This document shows, in pieces, positions 1 to 8,370 of a stretch of 16,292 nt of DNA (within the stretch, counting starts at the first letter, position 1; each line of letters begins with the position of its first letter). Made by a program: the position numbers and the translations under genes. Under the pieces are notes generated by a model. It was not told the DNA's origin. It searched no databases and saw nothing but the letters and a program-made list of their open reading frames with translations. The stretch comes from CAG-303 sp034172985 (GTDB lineage Bacteria > Bacillota > Clostridia > Lachnospirales > Lachnospiraceae). The stretch is taken from positions 1 through 16,292 of the forward strand of contig JAXFDY010000147.1 in NCBI GenBank assembly GCA_034172985.1. Reading direction: 5' to 3'.

Positions 1-140
1 AGATGTTCTAAGAACTCTGAGTATATTTTTATTTTAAACAGACGCAACCGATGCAAAGTCGCCATCCATGGCTTCATTGCATCTATTTCGGAATCCATTC
101 CGAAATTTGCTGATATGTATATAGAGTTCTAAGAACATCT
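1..140. repeat. Palindromic MITE-like element with inverted terminal repeats
   Basis: The first 18 bases and positions 123-140 are inverted repeats with one mismatch (agatgttctaagaactct against agagttctaagaacatct). Inside lie two further hairpins. One at 50-83 has arms GATGCAA/TTGCATC enclosing GCCAT/ATGGC. The other is a perfect 10-bp stem at 85-94 and 97-106 (ATTTCGGAAT/ATTCCGAAAT). A short minus-strand frame of 34 codons (138 to 34) runs through it and is probably not a gene. The layout (terminal inverted repeats, hairpin-rich interior, no transposase) is that of a small non-autonomous element. The true left boundary and any target duplication cannot be judged because the window starts at its first base. 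It lies downstream of the T-box leader, so it would be part of that transcript when the leader reads through. Confidence 0.6.
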
Positions 141-234
141 AAACTTCTCCCATAAGTCACTGCCATGCATAAATATAACGCAGTATGCACAGCAGGACTG
201 TATCAGCACGTTTTGGCACCCTAATCTTAATAAT

Positions 235-274
235 AAAAAAGTCCCTGACAACAGCTCTAGCTATTGTCAAGGAC
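235..274 (-). terminator. T-box intrinsic terminator
   Basis: The minus strand reads GTCCTTGACAATAGC, then TAGA, then GCTGTTGTCAGGGAC, then six T residues. This is a 15-bp stem with two G-U wobbles, a four-base loop and a U-tract. The 5' arm contains CCTTGAC, which overlaps the 3' half of the antiterminator, so the two structures are mutually exclusive as expected for a transcriptional T-box. Confidence 0.93.
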
Positions 275-525
275 GGTAAATACATCATACCGCGGTGCCA
301 CCTTGATTTGTGGAATCCACACTCTCATCAGGATACTAACATATCCCCGGCAACTGACGTATGCCCTCACGTCATGGAATACTCGGATACCATATATCCT
401 TTGACCATGCCCTCAGTGGTCCATTTAATAAACTGCATCTCTATGGGTTCTCAGCCATCCCCACTCTCTGTAAGCGCATCTTTTATTTTTATCTCCACAT
501 CAACGGTTTCGCTTTATTCAATTAC
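237..525 (-). promoter_or_regulatory. T-box leader (riboswitch), probably tRNA-Trp specific
   Basis: On the minus strand, positions 307-289 read AATCAAGGTGGCACCGCGG, the conserved T-box sequence. It is preceded by a Stem I region (about 475-410) with the AGAGAG and GGCTGAGAA elements. In the usual specifier position, before ACC-ACT at the 3' side of Stem I, the codon is UGG (423-421), which is tryptophan. The T-box bulge reads UGGC, which would pair with an acceptor end GCCA, meaning a G73 discriminator. Bacterial tRNA-Trp has G73, so two independent positions agree. CAAGG in the T-box can pair with CCTTG (about 273-269) to form the antiterminator. When tRNA-Trp is uncharged the leader should read through into a gene left of the window, likely tryptophanyl-tRNA synthetase or tryptophan uptake or synthesis. 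The T-box call is firm; the amino acid is a good inference. Confidence 0.92.
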
Positions 526-529
526 GTTT

Positions 530-557
530 AGTATACTCTTTTATTTTATTTTGTCAA
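530..557 (-). promoter_or_regulatory. Sigma-A type promoter of the T-box leader
   Basis: On the minus strand TTGACA (557-552) and TATACT (535-530) are separated by an A/T-rich 16-bp spacer. Transcription would start near 523, just upstream of Stem I. The promoter begins 12 bp after the end of the thioesterase gene, so the T-box gene is separately transcribed although it follows in the same direction. Confidence 0.8.
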
Positions 558-568
558 GAATTAATTTC

Positions 569-994
569 TCATTTTTCTGATAATAATCCGGCTACCACCG
601 TATCGATTTCCGGGAAACTACTGGTGAGACGCAGGATATTTCCTTCCCTGCTGATGAAGCAATGCTTTGTTTCCCCGGTACATCTTACTTCCCCTGTTTC
701 CTTATCACGAACAGTATACTCCAGCGTCATACGGACACCATTGTAAGCAACCAGCTTTGTCTCAATCAGAACAACATCCGGATATCTTGTCATAGTTCTA
801 TACTGTGCATTGACTTCCAATACCGGACTGATAATTCCAAGTTCTTCCATCTTGTCATAACCAAAGCCAGCCTGTTCTAAGATATATGTGCGGGCCTCTT
901 CAAACCATCGGATATAATTAGAATGATGCACCACACCCATCTGATCTGTCTCATAATATTGTACCTTATGCTCATATGTTGCTATTTCTTTCAT
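569..994 (-). CDS. Acyl-CoA thioesterase, YbgC/FadM-like hotdog fold
   Basis: This 141-residue protein is a 4-hydroxybenzoyl-CoA thioesterase-type hotdog enzyme, which hydrolyses acyl-CoA or acyl-ACP thioesters in the cytoplasm. The family signature is clear near the N-terminus: YYETDQMGVVHHSNYIRWFE, with Asp17 in the position of the catalytic aspartate and the usual HxNY and WFEEAR pattern. The length fits the family (about 130-150 residues). I chose the ATG at 994 because GAGG lies eight bases upstream. An in-frame GTG at 1003 would add three residues but sits directly on that ribosome binding site. The gene follows the ppGpp synthetase gene by 25 bp and is probably co-transcribed with it. 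Substrate cannot be read from the sequence; members act on short, branched or aromatic acyl-CoAs. Confidence 0.88.
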   Translation of the reverse strand: MKEIATYEHKVQYYETDQMGVVHHSNYIRWFEEARTYILEQAGFGYDKMEELGIISPVLEVNAQYRTMTRYPDVVLIETKLVAYNGVRMTLEYTVRDKETGEVRCTGETKHCFISREGNILRLTSSFPEIDTVVAGLLSEK

Positions 995-1019
995 TCCAAA
1001 CACCTCGTTTTCTACTCAC

Positions 1020-2507
1020 TTATGACTGAAACCATTTTCTGATTTTATTTTTTGCCGTTCCTGTTTTCACGATATTCAGCCATTCCTCTTTTGGCACTCC
1101 CTGTTTTTCATCTGTGATAATTTCTACTTTGTCACCATTCTCCAATACAGTCTCCAATGGTCTTTCTTTTCCGTTGATCACACAGCCTACTGCATGATTG
1201 CCTATATCACTGTGAATGGCATATGCAAAATCGATTGCTGTCACTCCTTTTGGAAGAATCTTTGATTCCCCTTTCGGTGTAAAACAATAAATTGTCTCTG
1301 AAAACAGATTAAAGTCCTGTTTTACCATCTCTATAAATTCATCATTATCCGATATATCCTGCTGCCACTCCATAATCTGGCTGAGCCACTCAGCTTTTTC
1401 TTTCTGGCTGTTCGAAAGAGTACGGACATCTTTTCCCGGCATACCATATTTCCAATGAGCCAGAATTCCATAATTGGCAACTTCATGCATTTCCTTTGTT
1501 TTAATCTGTACTTCAAACATCTCTCCACCCGGTCCTACCAGAGTTGTATGCAGAGACTGGTACATATTTGATTTTGTCAGGGCAATGAAATCTTTAAATC
1601 TTCCGGGAATCGGCTTGTACAAATCATGCAAAACACCCAATGTAATATAACAATCACGAATGGAGGTCACGATAATCTTAATCGCATAAATATCATACAT
1701 TTCATCCAGAGTCTTCCCTTTGTTAATCATTTTACGGTATATACTGAATAAATGTTTTAATGCATATATGGTATCTGCCTCAATTCCTGCATCATCCAGT
1801 GCTGCATTGATTTCTTTCGTTACCACTCCTACAAATTTTTCTCTCTTTTCTTCAGTCTCGGCTATTTTTTCTTTAATATTTCCATATGCCTCCGGATAGA
1901 TATATGCCATTGATAAATCTTCCAGTTCTGTCTGCAGAATGGAAATCCCCAGACGTTTTGCAATTGGACAATAAAAATCTAATGTTTCTCTGGAAATAGC
2001 TATCTGTTTTTCCGGCTTTTGAAACTGCATCGTTCTCATGTTGTGAACCCGGTCTGCAAGTTTGATAAGGACTACCCTGATATCCTCTGACATGGCCATC
2101 ACAAGCTTTCGAAAACTTTCCTGTTTTAATTCCGCCTTGGTCATTTCTGTTTTGGCCAACGACTGCTGAAAATTCGTTAATTTCGTTACACCGTCTACCA
2201 GAAAAGCAATTTCATGACCAAATTCCCGCTCCAAATCTTTCTCTGTCACATAAGTATCTTCTACTACATCATGAAGAATAGCTGCAATAATCGTTTCCTT
2301 ATCCAGCTTTAATTCTGCGAGAATAATAGCTACATTCAGCGGGTGAATAAAGAAAGGCTCACCAGACTTTCTGAATTGTTCCTTGTGAGCCTCTTTTGCC
2401 AGCTCATATGCTTTATTGACCTGGGAAAAATCAGATGACGGGTGATAGCTTTTGATAATATTGATTAATTTTTCATATAATGCTGTTATTTCATTATTTT
2501 CTCTCAT
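1020..2507 (-). CDS. Short RelA/SpoT homologue, (p)ppGpp synthetase/hydrolase (HD-SYN-TGS)
   Basis: This enzyme makes and degrades the stringent-response alarmone (p)ppGpp. The hydrolase domain (about residues 30-160) has HPLNVA and the HDxxED motif as HDVVED (79-84). The synthetase domain (about 240-360) has YDIYAIKIIV, RFKD at 303-306 (the RxKD form typical of bifunctional enzymes), YQSLHTT and EVQIKT. A TGS domain (about 405-465) follows and the protein stops right after it, at NKIRKWFQS. Full-length Rel is about 730 residues and carries further C-terminal regulatory domains including ACT, all absent here, so this is a C-terminally short long-RSH form, probably a second copy beside a full-length Rel. 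The ATG at 2507 has GGAG eight bases upstream. An in-frame ATG at 2567 would add 20 residues but has no good ribosome binding site. Confidence 0.93.
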   Translation of the reverse strand: MRENNEITALYEKLINIIKSYHPSSDFSQVNKAYELAKEAHKEQFRKSGEPFFIHPLNVAIILAELKLDKETIIAAILHDVVEDTYVTEKDLEREFGHEIAFLVDGVTKLTNFQQSLAKTEMTKAELKQESFRKLVMAMSEDIRVVLIKLADRVHNMRTMQFQKPEKQIAISRETLDFYCPIAKRLGISILQTELEDLSMAYIYPEAYGNIKEKIAETEEKREKFVGVVTKEINAALDDAGIEADTIYALKHLFSIYRKMINKGKTLDEMYDIYAIKIIVTSIRDCYITLGVLHDLYKPIPGRFKDFIALTKSNMYQSLHTTLVGPGGEMFEVQIKTKEMHEVANYGILAHWKYGMPGKDVRTLSNSQKEKAEWLSQIMEWQQDISDNDEFIEMVKQDFNLFSETIYCFTPKGESKILPKGVTAIDFAYAIHSDIGNHAVGCVINGKERPLETVLENGDKVEIITDEKQGVPKEEWLNIVKTGTAKNKIRKWFQS

Positions 2508-2579
2508 GAGCGAATCTCCATCTGTATATATGTTCCTGTTGGTATAATTTACCACAAAATCATCCATTTGTAAATTCTG

Positions 2580-4943
2580 TTATATTCGAATCATTTTCCC
2601 CTTCATTTCCGTTTCATAATTTTCATCGCATGTAATAAAAATAACCTGATTTTTCTCTGCAAATTTTTCAAGCAGCCTACACGCCTGACTTTTTCGCTCT
2701 CTGTCCATCTCTGTAAAGGAATCATCCAGAATAATAAATCCTTCTCCTTCCGGATACAGATGCTCTATGACCGCCAGACGAAAAGCAAGCGAAATCATAT
2801 CTTTCGTTCCCTCTGAAAGCAAATCATAAGTCATGTAGTTTTTTCCGCTTACAATGCGGACCTCCATATGGTCATCCATGGATTGCAGGCTAACTTTTCC
2901 CTCTGAAAGCACGCTCAGATATTTGCCCATATTCTCTTCGATATCTTTCATAGGATGATTCATTGTATCCCGTTTGACCTGGTCAAATACCTCCCGAATA
3001 TGTTTCCAGCGCTGATATGTGTTTTTTGCCTCCAAAAACCTTTCTTCCAGCTCTTTTAACTCATCTCCCAGTTCTTCTGCCGATACATTCCTTCTTTGTA
3101 TTTTAGCCTGTTCCAGACGATTTCTGGATTCTTCAGCCCGTTTTTCCCACATTTCTTTTTTTTGTTTCAATTGGTTAATGATTTCCTCCGGATTTGTAAT
3201 GTCTCTATATTGGTCCGGCAGATTTTTTATCTTGCTTAACTTGTGCCGGCATCCTTCATATTCTTTCTCTGTCTCCTCTATTTTTCTTTGCAATTGCTCC
3301 AAAGTACCATATTTTTCCCGGAATCCATTCAGCTTTGCGGACAATGAACCCACCATATGGTCTATGCTCTCTTTGCCACATAATTCCATGATATCCCTGT
3401 CCACTTCTTCCGCAGAACGAACTGTTTTTTTCATTTCAGACAGTTGCATTTCCTCCCTCTGTTCCTGAATATAATCTAATTCACACTGGCTGATTTCTTT
3501 GCGCAATTTTTCACAGGTATGATACTGTTCTATCAATTCTTCTTTTCCACCGACATGATATGTTTCAAATATATCACTGAGCTCTGCCTCATATTTCGCC
3601 AGCATCCTACGCAATTCATCCATGTCTGTTCCTTTTGGAGATAATTGTAAGTCCATCACGTCCGGAATCCGAATCACCACCGGTTCTGTAATATCAAACT
3701 GCTCTTCCTTTACATCCAGCACATTTCCCGTAATTCCCGAAATGACATTCCCCTGATAATCTCCATACATATGCAATCTTGCGGAAAGATTCAATCCTGC
3801 TGCCTGATTTTTCAACCTCTCCAATTCTACACATAAGTAAACGGTCCGATCTTTTACTTTTTCTGAAATATCTCCCAGTTTTTCCAGACATTGTTTTCTT
3901 TCTTCTAATTTTTTTTGTTTATCCAACAATACATTATATTTTCTCTCTTTTTTAACTTGTTTCAGCTTCTCAAAACGCTTCTCTTCTAATGGCCACAGAC
4001 CAGAAGCCTGTTTTAATTCTTCCAGCTGATGTTTAATATTTCCAGCCAATTGTTCCGTTGATACCTTATTTGCCAAAACATTATAGTGTGCATTGAATTC
4101 TTCATACTCTTCATCAGCAGATTGTTTTTTTGTTAATATATCCTGATAATCTAAAATTGCCTGCTCCACTTCTTTTTCTTCCAGCTCGGCGTCACTGATT
4201 TCCTTTGCCAGCTGTTCCTTCTCATAATAAAGCCTGAGAATTATTCCTACACCTGTCTTCCATGGATTTTCAACTCCATGCTTTCTCCCCCCTTCAGGAA
4301 GATTATTCTCAAAATCCCATCGGCTTCCGTAGATTTTTAACATTTCCTCCAGTTTTTTCTCTACCTTTTCCACAGAAATTCCGTCATATTCCATGACAGC
4401 CCCTGTCACTCCGGATAAAATCTCTTCTCTGATATCCAGATCCGTTTTTTTGTCCTTTTTCACTTCTGAAGTCTTGGAAAGCAATGTCATTAATGCTGCC
4501 TGTTGTCTTATCTGTGGAGCAAAAATCACCTGATGATAAATCCCTTTTCCATATATCAGAATTTCCTTCAAAATGTTTCTGACTTCTTCTGCATTTCTGA
4601 TAATGGCATCCTCCGGAGTTACTAATTTACAGGAACCGCCATCCTTATCCCATTCTTTTGTGAGCCGGTATTCTCCCTGCTCCGTTTCAAAATACACGGT
4701 TCCATCGATGGCAGTCCCCCGGTGCATCTCTACGGTTTCACCTGGAAAATACCGGTTGACAAACTCTTTATCTGTTCGTTTATCCAGCTTGATATCCTGA
4801 AAAAGAGTATGGTACAATACCTCCACCATTGTACTTTTTCCACTCTCATTTTTCCCGAATAATATATTCAGGCCATCAGAGAAACAGATATCCATATCTT
4901 TGATTCCGGCAAATTGTTCACACCGGACCCGTTTGATCTTCAT
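2580..4943 (-). CDS. Rad50/SbcC-like AAA ATPase, YhaN-type, partner of the adjacent nuclease
   Basis: This 787-residue protein has an SMC/Rad50 layout. The N-terminal half-ATPase carries Walker A GKNESGKST at 30-38. A long helical, E/K-rich coiled coil occupies the middle. The C-terminal half-ATPase has an ABC-type signature LSEGTKD (about 709-715) and Walker B FIILDDSFTEMD (about 736-747). There is no CxxC zinc hook in the coiled coil, unlike Rad50 and classical SbcC, and it is shorter than SbcC (about 1000 residues). Walker B ends in LDD, as I recall for YhaN-like members, rather than LDE. The start has AAGGAGG upstream and lies 11 bp after the metallophosphoesterase gene, so the two are co-translated and very likely form an Mre11-Rad50-like DNA end-processing complex. 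The exact role (repair or replication-fork processing) is not shown by the sequence. Confidence 0.87.
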   Translation of the reverse strand: MKIKRVRCEQFAGIKDMDICFSDGLNILFGKNESGKSTMVEVLYHTLFQDIKLDKRTDKEFVNRYFPGETVEMHRGTAIDGTVYFETEQGEYRLTKEWDKDGGSCKLVTPEDAIIRNAEEVRNILKEILIYGKGIYHQVIFAPQIRQQAALMTLLSKTSEVKKDKKTDLDIREEILSGVTGAVMEYDGISVEKVEKKLEEMLKIYGSRWDFENNLPEGGRKHGVENPWKTGVGIILRLYYEKEQLAKEISDAELEEKEVEQAILDYQDILTKKQSADEEYEEFNAHYNVLANKVSTEQLAGNIKHQLEELKQASGLWPLEEKRFEKLKQVKKERKYNVLLDKQKKLEERKQCLEKLGDISEKVKDRTVYLCVELERLKNQAAGLNLSARLHMYGDYQGNVISGITGNVLDVKEEQFDITEPVVIRIPDVMDLQLSPKGTDMDELRRMLAKYEAELSDIFETYHVGGKEELIEQYHTCEKLRKEISQCELDYIQEQREEMQLSEMKKTVRSAEEVDRDIMELCGKESIDHMVGSLSAKLNGFREKYGTLEQLQRKIEETEKEYEGCRHKLSKIKNLPDQYRDITNPEEIINQLKQKKEMWEKRAEESRNRLEQAKIQRRNVSAEELGDELKELEERFLEAKNTYQRWKHIREVFDQVKRDTMNHPMKDIEENMGKYLSVLSEGKVSLQSMDDHMEVRIVSGKNYMTYDLLSEGTKDMISLAFRLAVIEHLYPEGEGFIILDDSFTEMDRERKSQACRLLEKFAEKNQVIFITCDENYETEMKGKMIRI

Positions 4944-4954
4944 CTTCTGCCTCC

Positions 4955-6109
4955 TTATATTTCACATTCTTTCAGAAGCTCATATGCCATCTGCACTTCT
5001 TTTTCATCCCCCAATAATTCCGTGAGAAATGCAGCCGAAAATGACATTTCCGGAAACTCCTCTTTGATCATATCTTCTGTAATCAATTCACTCAATTCTT
5101 CATCTACAATCTCATAATCAAGAAATTGTTCCATGAGTTGCTGATAAATGGTCTGCCTGTCCTCATACTCTTCTTTTGTAACTGCTCCCCGAATCGTAAA
5201 TCTTAAAATGGCATTTCTGTCCATAGTTTCTATTTCTTTTTGCAGAGTATCCCGTAATATATGATCCATATGACTCCCTGCGGGAATTTTTATGTCTCTG
5301 TCATAAAACCTTACTCCACCACTCAGATATTTCCCAACCCTGATTTCCATTTCACCATTTTCACTATTTTTTTCCAGTTCCATGATAAAACAGCAACCTT
5401 CCGTATTGCATGCCAAATCAGTCTGTTCGTGGGTTCCGGCATTAAAAATCTTTTTCTTCGTACTTTTCATCTGCTCCGTAATTTCCCCCGGATAAGAAAT
5501 ATGCGTATGTCCGATCAGCCACACATCCATAGGAATATTTTCTAATTCTTTCTCACTCATGAGAAAATATTGATTTTTCATATCCGGAGTAATACCCCGA
5601 ATTGCTCCATGGGCAATGCCGATACGATATGTCTGATTATTTAAAAACTGCATCTCTTTTAACCAGCCGAGATTATTTTTATCCGAGTGCTTTGACTGGC
5701 AAAATGCCGGATATACCACTACCTCTTCTCCCCGTATGTCAAAATGGTACTCCCTGAACTCATTTAAAAAAGTAATATTATGATCTGTCAATGCCAATGC
5801 CTGCCAAAAATCTTTCCACACCTGCTCTTCGCCTGTGTAATAATCATGATTACCCGGAAGCAAAAGTACAGATCCCGTAAATTCTGTCAATGCATCTGCA
5901 ACAGCTTTAACGTCTTTTTTTGCAATGGCATAAGTATTATCAAATAAATCACCTGTGATAACAAAGAAATCACATTCTCTGGCATTTGCCTCCTGCACCA
6001 TTCTTCTGATTCCATCCAAACGACTCTGAATCAATCGTTGCCTGGCTACCGGATACCGGTCATATTTTTTTCCAATATGATTGTCCCCTGTCTGAAATAT
6101 TCTTATCAT
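4955..6109 (-). CDS. Mre11/SbcD-like metallophosphoesterase, YhaO-type DNA nuclease subunit
   Basis: This 384-residue calcineurin-fold phosphoesterase shows the complete set of metal-binding motifs: GDNH (Asp9, His11), ITGDLFD (Asp54), LPGNHD (Asn87, His88), AHG (His167) and GHTH (His201, His203). These bind two Mn-like ions in Mre11/SbcD nucleases. The N-terminal block TGDNHIG aligns with SDxHLG of SbcD. The C-terminal 130 residues match no motif I recognise and could be the capping and ATPase-binding part. An adequate AGAGGCAG site precedes the ATG. The gene is 22 bp after the phosphodiesterase gene and 11 bp before the Rad50-like gene. In Bacillus subtilis the comparable pair is yhaO-yhaN. 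No signal peptide is present, so it acts in the cytoplasm. Confidence 0.9.
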   Translation of the reverse strand: MIRIFQTGDNHIGKKYDRYPVARQRLIQSRLDGIRRMVQEANARECDFFVITGDLFDNTYAIAKKDVKAVADALTEFTGSVLLLPGNHDYYTGEEQVWKDFWQALALTDHNITFLNEFREYHFDIRGEEVVVYPAFCQSKHSDKNNLGWLKEMQFLNNQTYRIGIAHGAIRGITPDMKNQYFLMSEKELENIPMDVWLIGHTHISYPGEITEQMKSTKKKIFNAGTHEQTDLACNTEGCCFIMELEKNSENGEMEIRVGKYLSGGVRFYDRDIKIPAGSHMDHILRDTLQKEIETMDRNAILRFTIRGAVTKEEYEDRQTIYQQLMEQFLDYEIVDEELSELITEDMIKEEFPEMSFSAAFLTELLGDEKEVQMAYELLKECEI

Positions 6110-6131
6110 ATTATCTGCCTCTCATAAAATC

Positions 6132-6905
6132 TTATTGTTCTTCTTTTGGTTCAAATCCTTCAAAAATAAACACCTGAAAATTCTTTTCTGCTTTTTTCAA
6201 ATCTTTCTGTGACCGAATGGTCCATGCATATGCCGGTATCTTACCAATCTTCGTCCAAAACCAAAAAGCCGGATGGGACGCATATTTAAAATTGTATGCA
6301 ATAAAATCCGGTTTTGTTGCAATATTTAACAGCATCGTGGTTAATAAAAAATTTTGAAACACACCATGATTTATTTTATTTTTCTTATAATCAGTTGCCA
6401 ACTGGCCTCTGATAACAGTCGGATGGTGTCTCCGGAACCAGTAAACAATCATTGGATGAAATGATTCAATACAATATTCCCCTGTATATCTATCCAACAC
6501 ATCCGCAATTTGTCTTGGAAGAATTTCCTCGTATTTTTCACATTTAATTTCCACAATTAAAGGCACTCTTCCTGACACAAGTTTCAATACATCTTCAAAT
6601 AACGGTATTCTTTCCTTTGAGTCATAAATAGTGCATTCTTCTATTTCTTTATAAGTTAGTTCTTCTATCGTACATGTTTTTAAACGTAGCAGTTTATGGT
6701 CATCCTCCTCAGAATTGAACTTGCATAACCGGGTAAGCACATGATCATGTATGACCACCAGTCTTCCGTCCTTTGTGCGATGAACATCCAGTTCAATTCC
6801 ATATCCTCTCTCTATGGCTCTTTGAAATGCCGGCATGGTGTTCTCCGGATATTCCTTCTTATTATCAAACAAACCTCTATGTGCAAAATACTTTTTTCCT
6901 GTCAT
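6132..6905 (-). CDS. Cytosolic glycerophosphodiester phosphodiesterase (GDPD family)
   Basis: The 257-residue protein has the GDPD TIM-barrel signature: AHRG (His9, Arg10), PENT (Glu21), the metal-binding ELD (Glu38, Asp40) and VIHD with the second catalytic His53, then KDG spacing typical of the family. Members hydrolyse glycerophosphodiesters such as glycerophosphocholine to glycerol-3-phosphate and an alcohol. It lacks a signal peptide, so it probably works on phospholipid breakdown products inside the cell. The ATG is preceded by GAGGGAG. It is the first gene of the run leading into the nuclease/ATPase pair, beginning 55 bp after the terminator of the upstream NlpC/P60 gene. No convincing promoter was seen in that gap. 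Confidence 0.9.
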   Translation of the reverse strand: MTGKKYFAHRGLFDNKKEYPENTMPAFQRAIERGYGIELDVHRTKDGRLVVIHDHVLTRLCKFNSEEDDHKLLRLKTCTIEELTYKEIEECTIYDSKERIPLFEDVLKLVSGRVPLIVEIKCEKYEEILPRQIADVLDRYTGEYCIESFHPMIVYWFRRHHPTVIRGQLATDYKKNKINHGVFQNFLLTTMLLNIATKPDFIAYNFKYASHPAFWFWTKIGKIPAYAWTIRSQKDLKKAEKNFQVFIFEGFEPKEEQ

Positions 6906-6960
6906 AGTACCTGCTCCCTCTTTTTATTTCTATATCCCGATATCTGCGCCCCAAATGTCG

Positions 6961-6995
6961 AAAAAAGAACAGTAACTCTCGAAACTGTTCTTTTC
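6961..6995 (-). terminator. Intrinsic terminator after the NlpC/P60 gene
   Basis: The minus strand reads AAAGAACAGT, a loop of about ten bases, then ACTGTTCTTTTTT, giving an inverted repeat followed by a T-run. The plus strand also ends in four T residues, so it may work weakly in both directions. It lies 25 bp past the stop of the wall hydrolase gene and separates it from the phosphodiesterase gene. Confidence 0.8.
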
Positions 6996-7019
6996 CTTAT
7001 CTCATTGTATGTTTATATA

Positions 7020-8309
7020 TTAAAAAATTCTACGAACAGTAAGCACACTCTTATAAGTAACCGGTGATGTGTACTTTATTCCTGTTTCCGGTGTACTTGC
7101 ATGAACGATTGTGTTATTACCCACATAAATAGCCACATGACCACTGTAACATACAATATCTCCCGGCTGGATTTCTGAAAGACTTACTTCATAGCCAACA
7201 CTTCTCATAGATGCTGATGAATGTGGCAGACTAATTCCAAACGCTTCATATACACTCATAACAAATCCGGAACAATCTGTACCATTTGTCAGACTGGACC
7301 CACCATATACATAAGGATTTCCAACAAACTGGCACGCATAATCAACAACCGCCTGTCCGCTGACACTAGTCGGAGCACTGATTTCCTGAGAAACCTGTGT
7401 GGCTGCCTCTGTAACACTTTCTTCCACTGCTGTGGTAACATTATTCTGTGCATTTGCAGCTTCGATTGCCTTTCTGGCAGCTTCTTCTGCTGCAGCTTTT
7501 TCTTCTGCTTCTTTCTTTAATCTGGCCTGTTCTTCTTCTACCGATTCTGCCTGAACAAATTCAGTAGACATAATTACATAATCTGCAGAGATAAATCCAT
7601 CTCCTGCCTCTGTAGAAACTTTAATCCAACCCGGATTTGATTCATCAATGGCTACTAAATCTTCACCTTCCGGCAACATAAAGATAATACTTGACTCTGT
7701 CGTCGGCTCACTTCTGACAAATAATGTTTCTGTATTTACTGTAGCATATCTTGTAGCAACCTGCTTTGCAAGTGCTTCATCACCTACAACTACATATTCT
7801 GATTTTACATATCCTACTACACTTCCTGATGAAATGTTGTACCATCCGTTTTCCTCTCCGAGAATTGTAGCTGCAGAATTATTATATAATTTTCCTACGA
7901 TATCACTATCTGTGGTAGCTGCCGATCTGACATTGACATAATCATTGACCTGGGCAATAGCAATATCACTAAACTCAGATTTTGCTTCTGTCTCCGCTTC
8001 TGTAGCTGCTTCTGTTTGTGCCTCTGTAGCAACTTCTGTCATCGTCTCAGCTTCTGTCTGGGACTCTTCTTCTGTCAAGCCTATAGCATCCTTGACCATC
8101 TGATTCTGCATCGCCATAGAAACAAACGTCTGCTCTCTTCTCTCAATTGACAACACCGCATTTGTCTCTGCTTCATATGCTGCCACTGTACTTTTCTCTG
8201 TTTGTTTATGTGCATTTTCTACAGAATCTATCTGCTTTGCACCAATATATCCGATTGCTAATAATGACACGCCTACAGCTACCATTGAAGGGATTTTCTT
8301 ATTTCGCAT
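7020..8309 (-). CDS. Secreted SH3-domain NlpC/P60 peptidoglycan hydrolase
   Basis: This 429-residue exported cell-wall endopeptidase probably cleaves the peptide stems of peptidoglycan. Residues 8-24 form a hydrophobic signal or anchor segment after a positive N-terminus (MRNKK). A threonine/glutamate/alanine-rich low-complexity linker occupies about 80-110, with repeated TEA and ETEA units. Two bacterial SH3 domains follow (about 115-175 with YVNVRS and GWYNI, and 185-250 with LFVRSEP and GWIKV). A K/E/A-rich helical linker (255-290) leads to the C-terminal NlpC/P60 domain, with catalytic Cys346 in TDCSGFV, His391 in SGHVAIYVG and His403 in VHAS. The start has AAGGAG. The gene has its own promoter and terminator, so it is a single transcription unit. 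No key residue is missing. Confidence 0.94.
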   Translation of the reverse strand: MRNKKIPSMVAVGVSLLAIGYIGAKQIDSVENAHKQTEKSTVAAYEAETNAVLSIERREQTFVSMAMQNQMVKDAIGLTEEESQTEAETMTEVATEAQTEAATEAETEAKSEFSDIAIAQVNDYVNVRSAATTDSDIVGKLYNNSAATILGEENGWYNISSGSVVGYVKSEYVVVGDEALAKQVATRYATVNTETLFVRSEPTTESSIIFMLPEGEDLVAIDESNPGWIKVSTEAGDGFISADYVIMSTEFVQAESVEEEQARLKKEAEEKAAAEEAARKAIEAANAQNNVTTAVEESVTEAATQVSQEISAPTSVSGQAVVDYACQFVGNPYVYGGSSLTNGTDCSGFVMSVYEAFGISLPHSSASMRSVGYEVSLSEIQPGDIVCYSGHVAIYVGNNTIVHASTPETGIKYTSPVTYKSVLTVRRIF

Positions 8310-8370
8310 TGGTATCTCCTTTTTTATAAAACCTCATCTGTACATTACTGTTTCTACACAACTATCTATT

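Noticed and set aside
34..138. 34-codon minus-strand frame with a GGGAG-like site upstream
   Set aside because: It lies wholly within the palindromic element and has no Trp codons, so it is neither a leader peptide nor a recognisable gene.
185..580. Plus-strand open frame of 131 codons
   Set aside because: It is the complement of the T-box leader and its promoter; structure and conserved motifs explain the sequence better than coding does.
3019..3468. 149-codon plus-strand frame
   Set aside because: It is antisense to the coiled-coil region of the Rad50-like gene and is Ser/Phe-rich, as expected for the complement of Glu/Lys codons.
7968..8066. Short tandem repeat (TEA/ETEA units) as a phase-variable tract
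   Set aside because: It is an imperfect low-complexity protein linker with varied codons, not an exact DNA repeat likely to slip.
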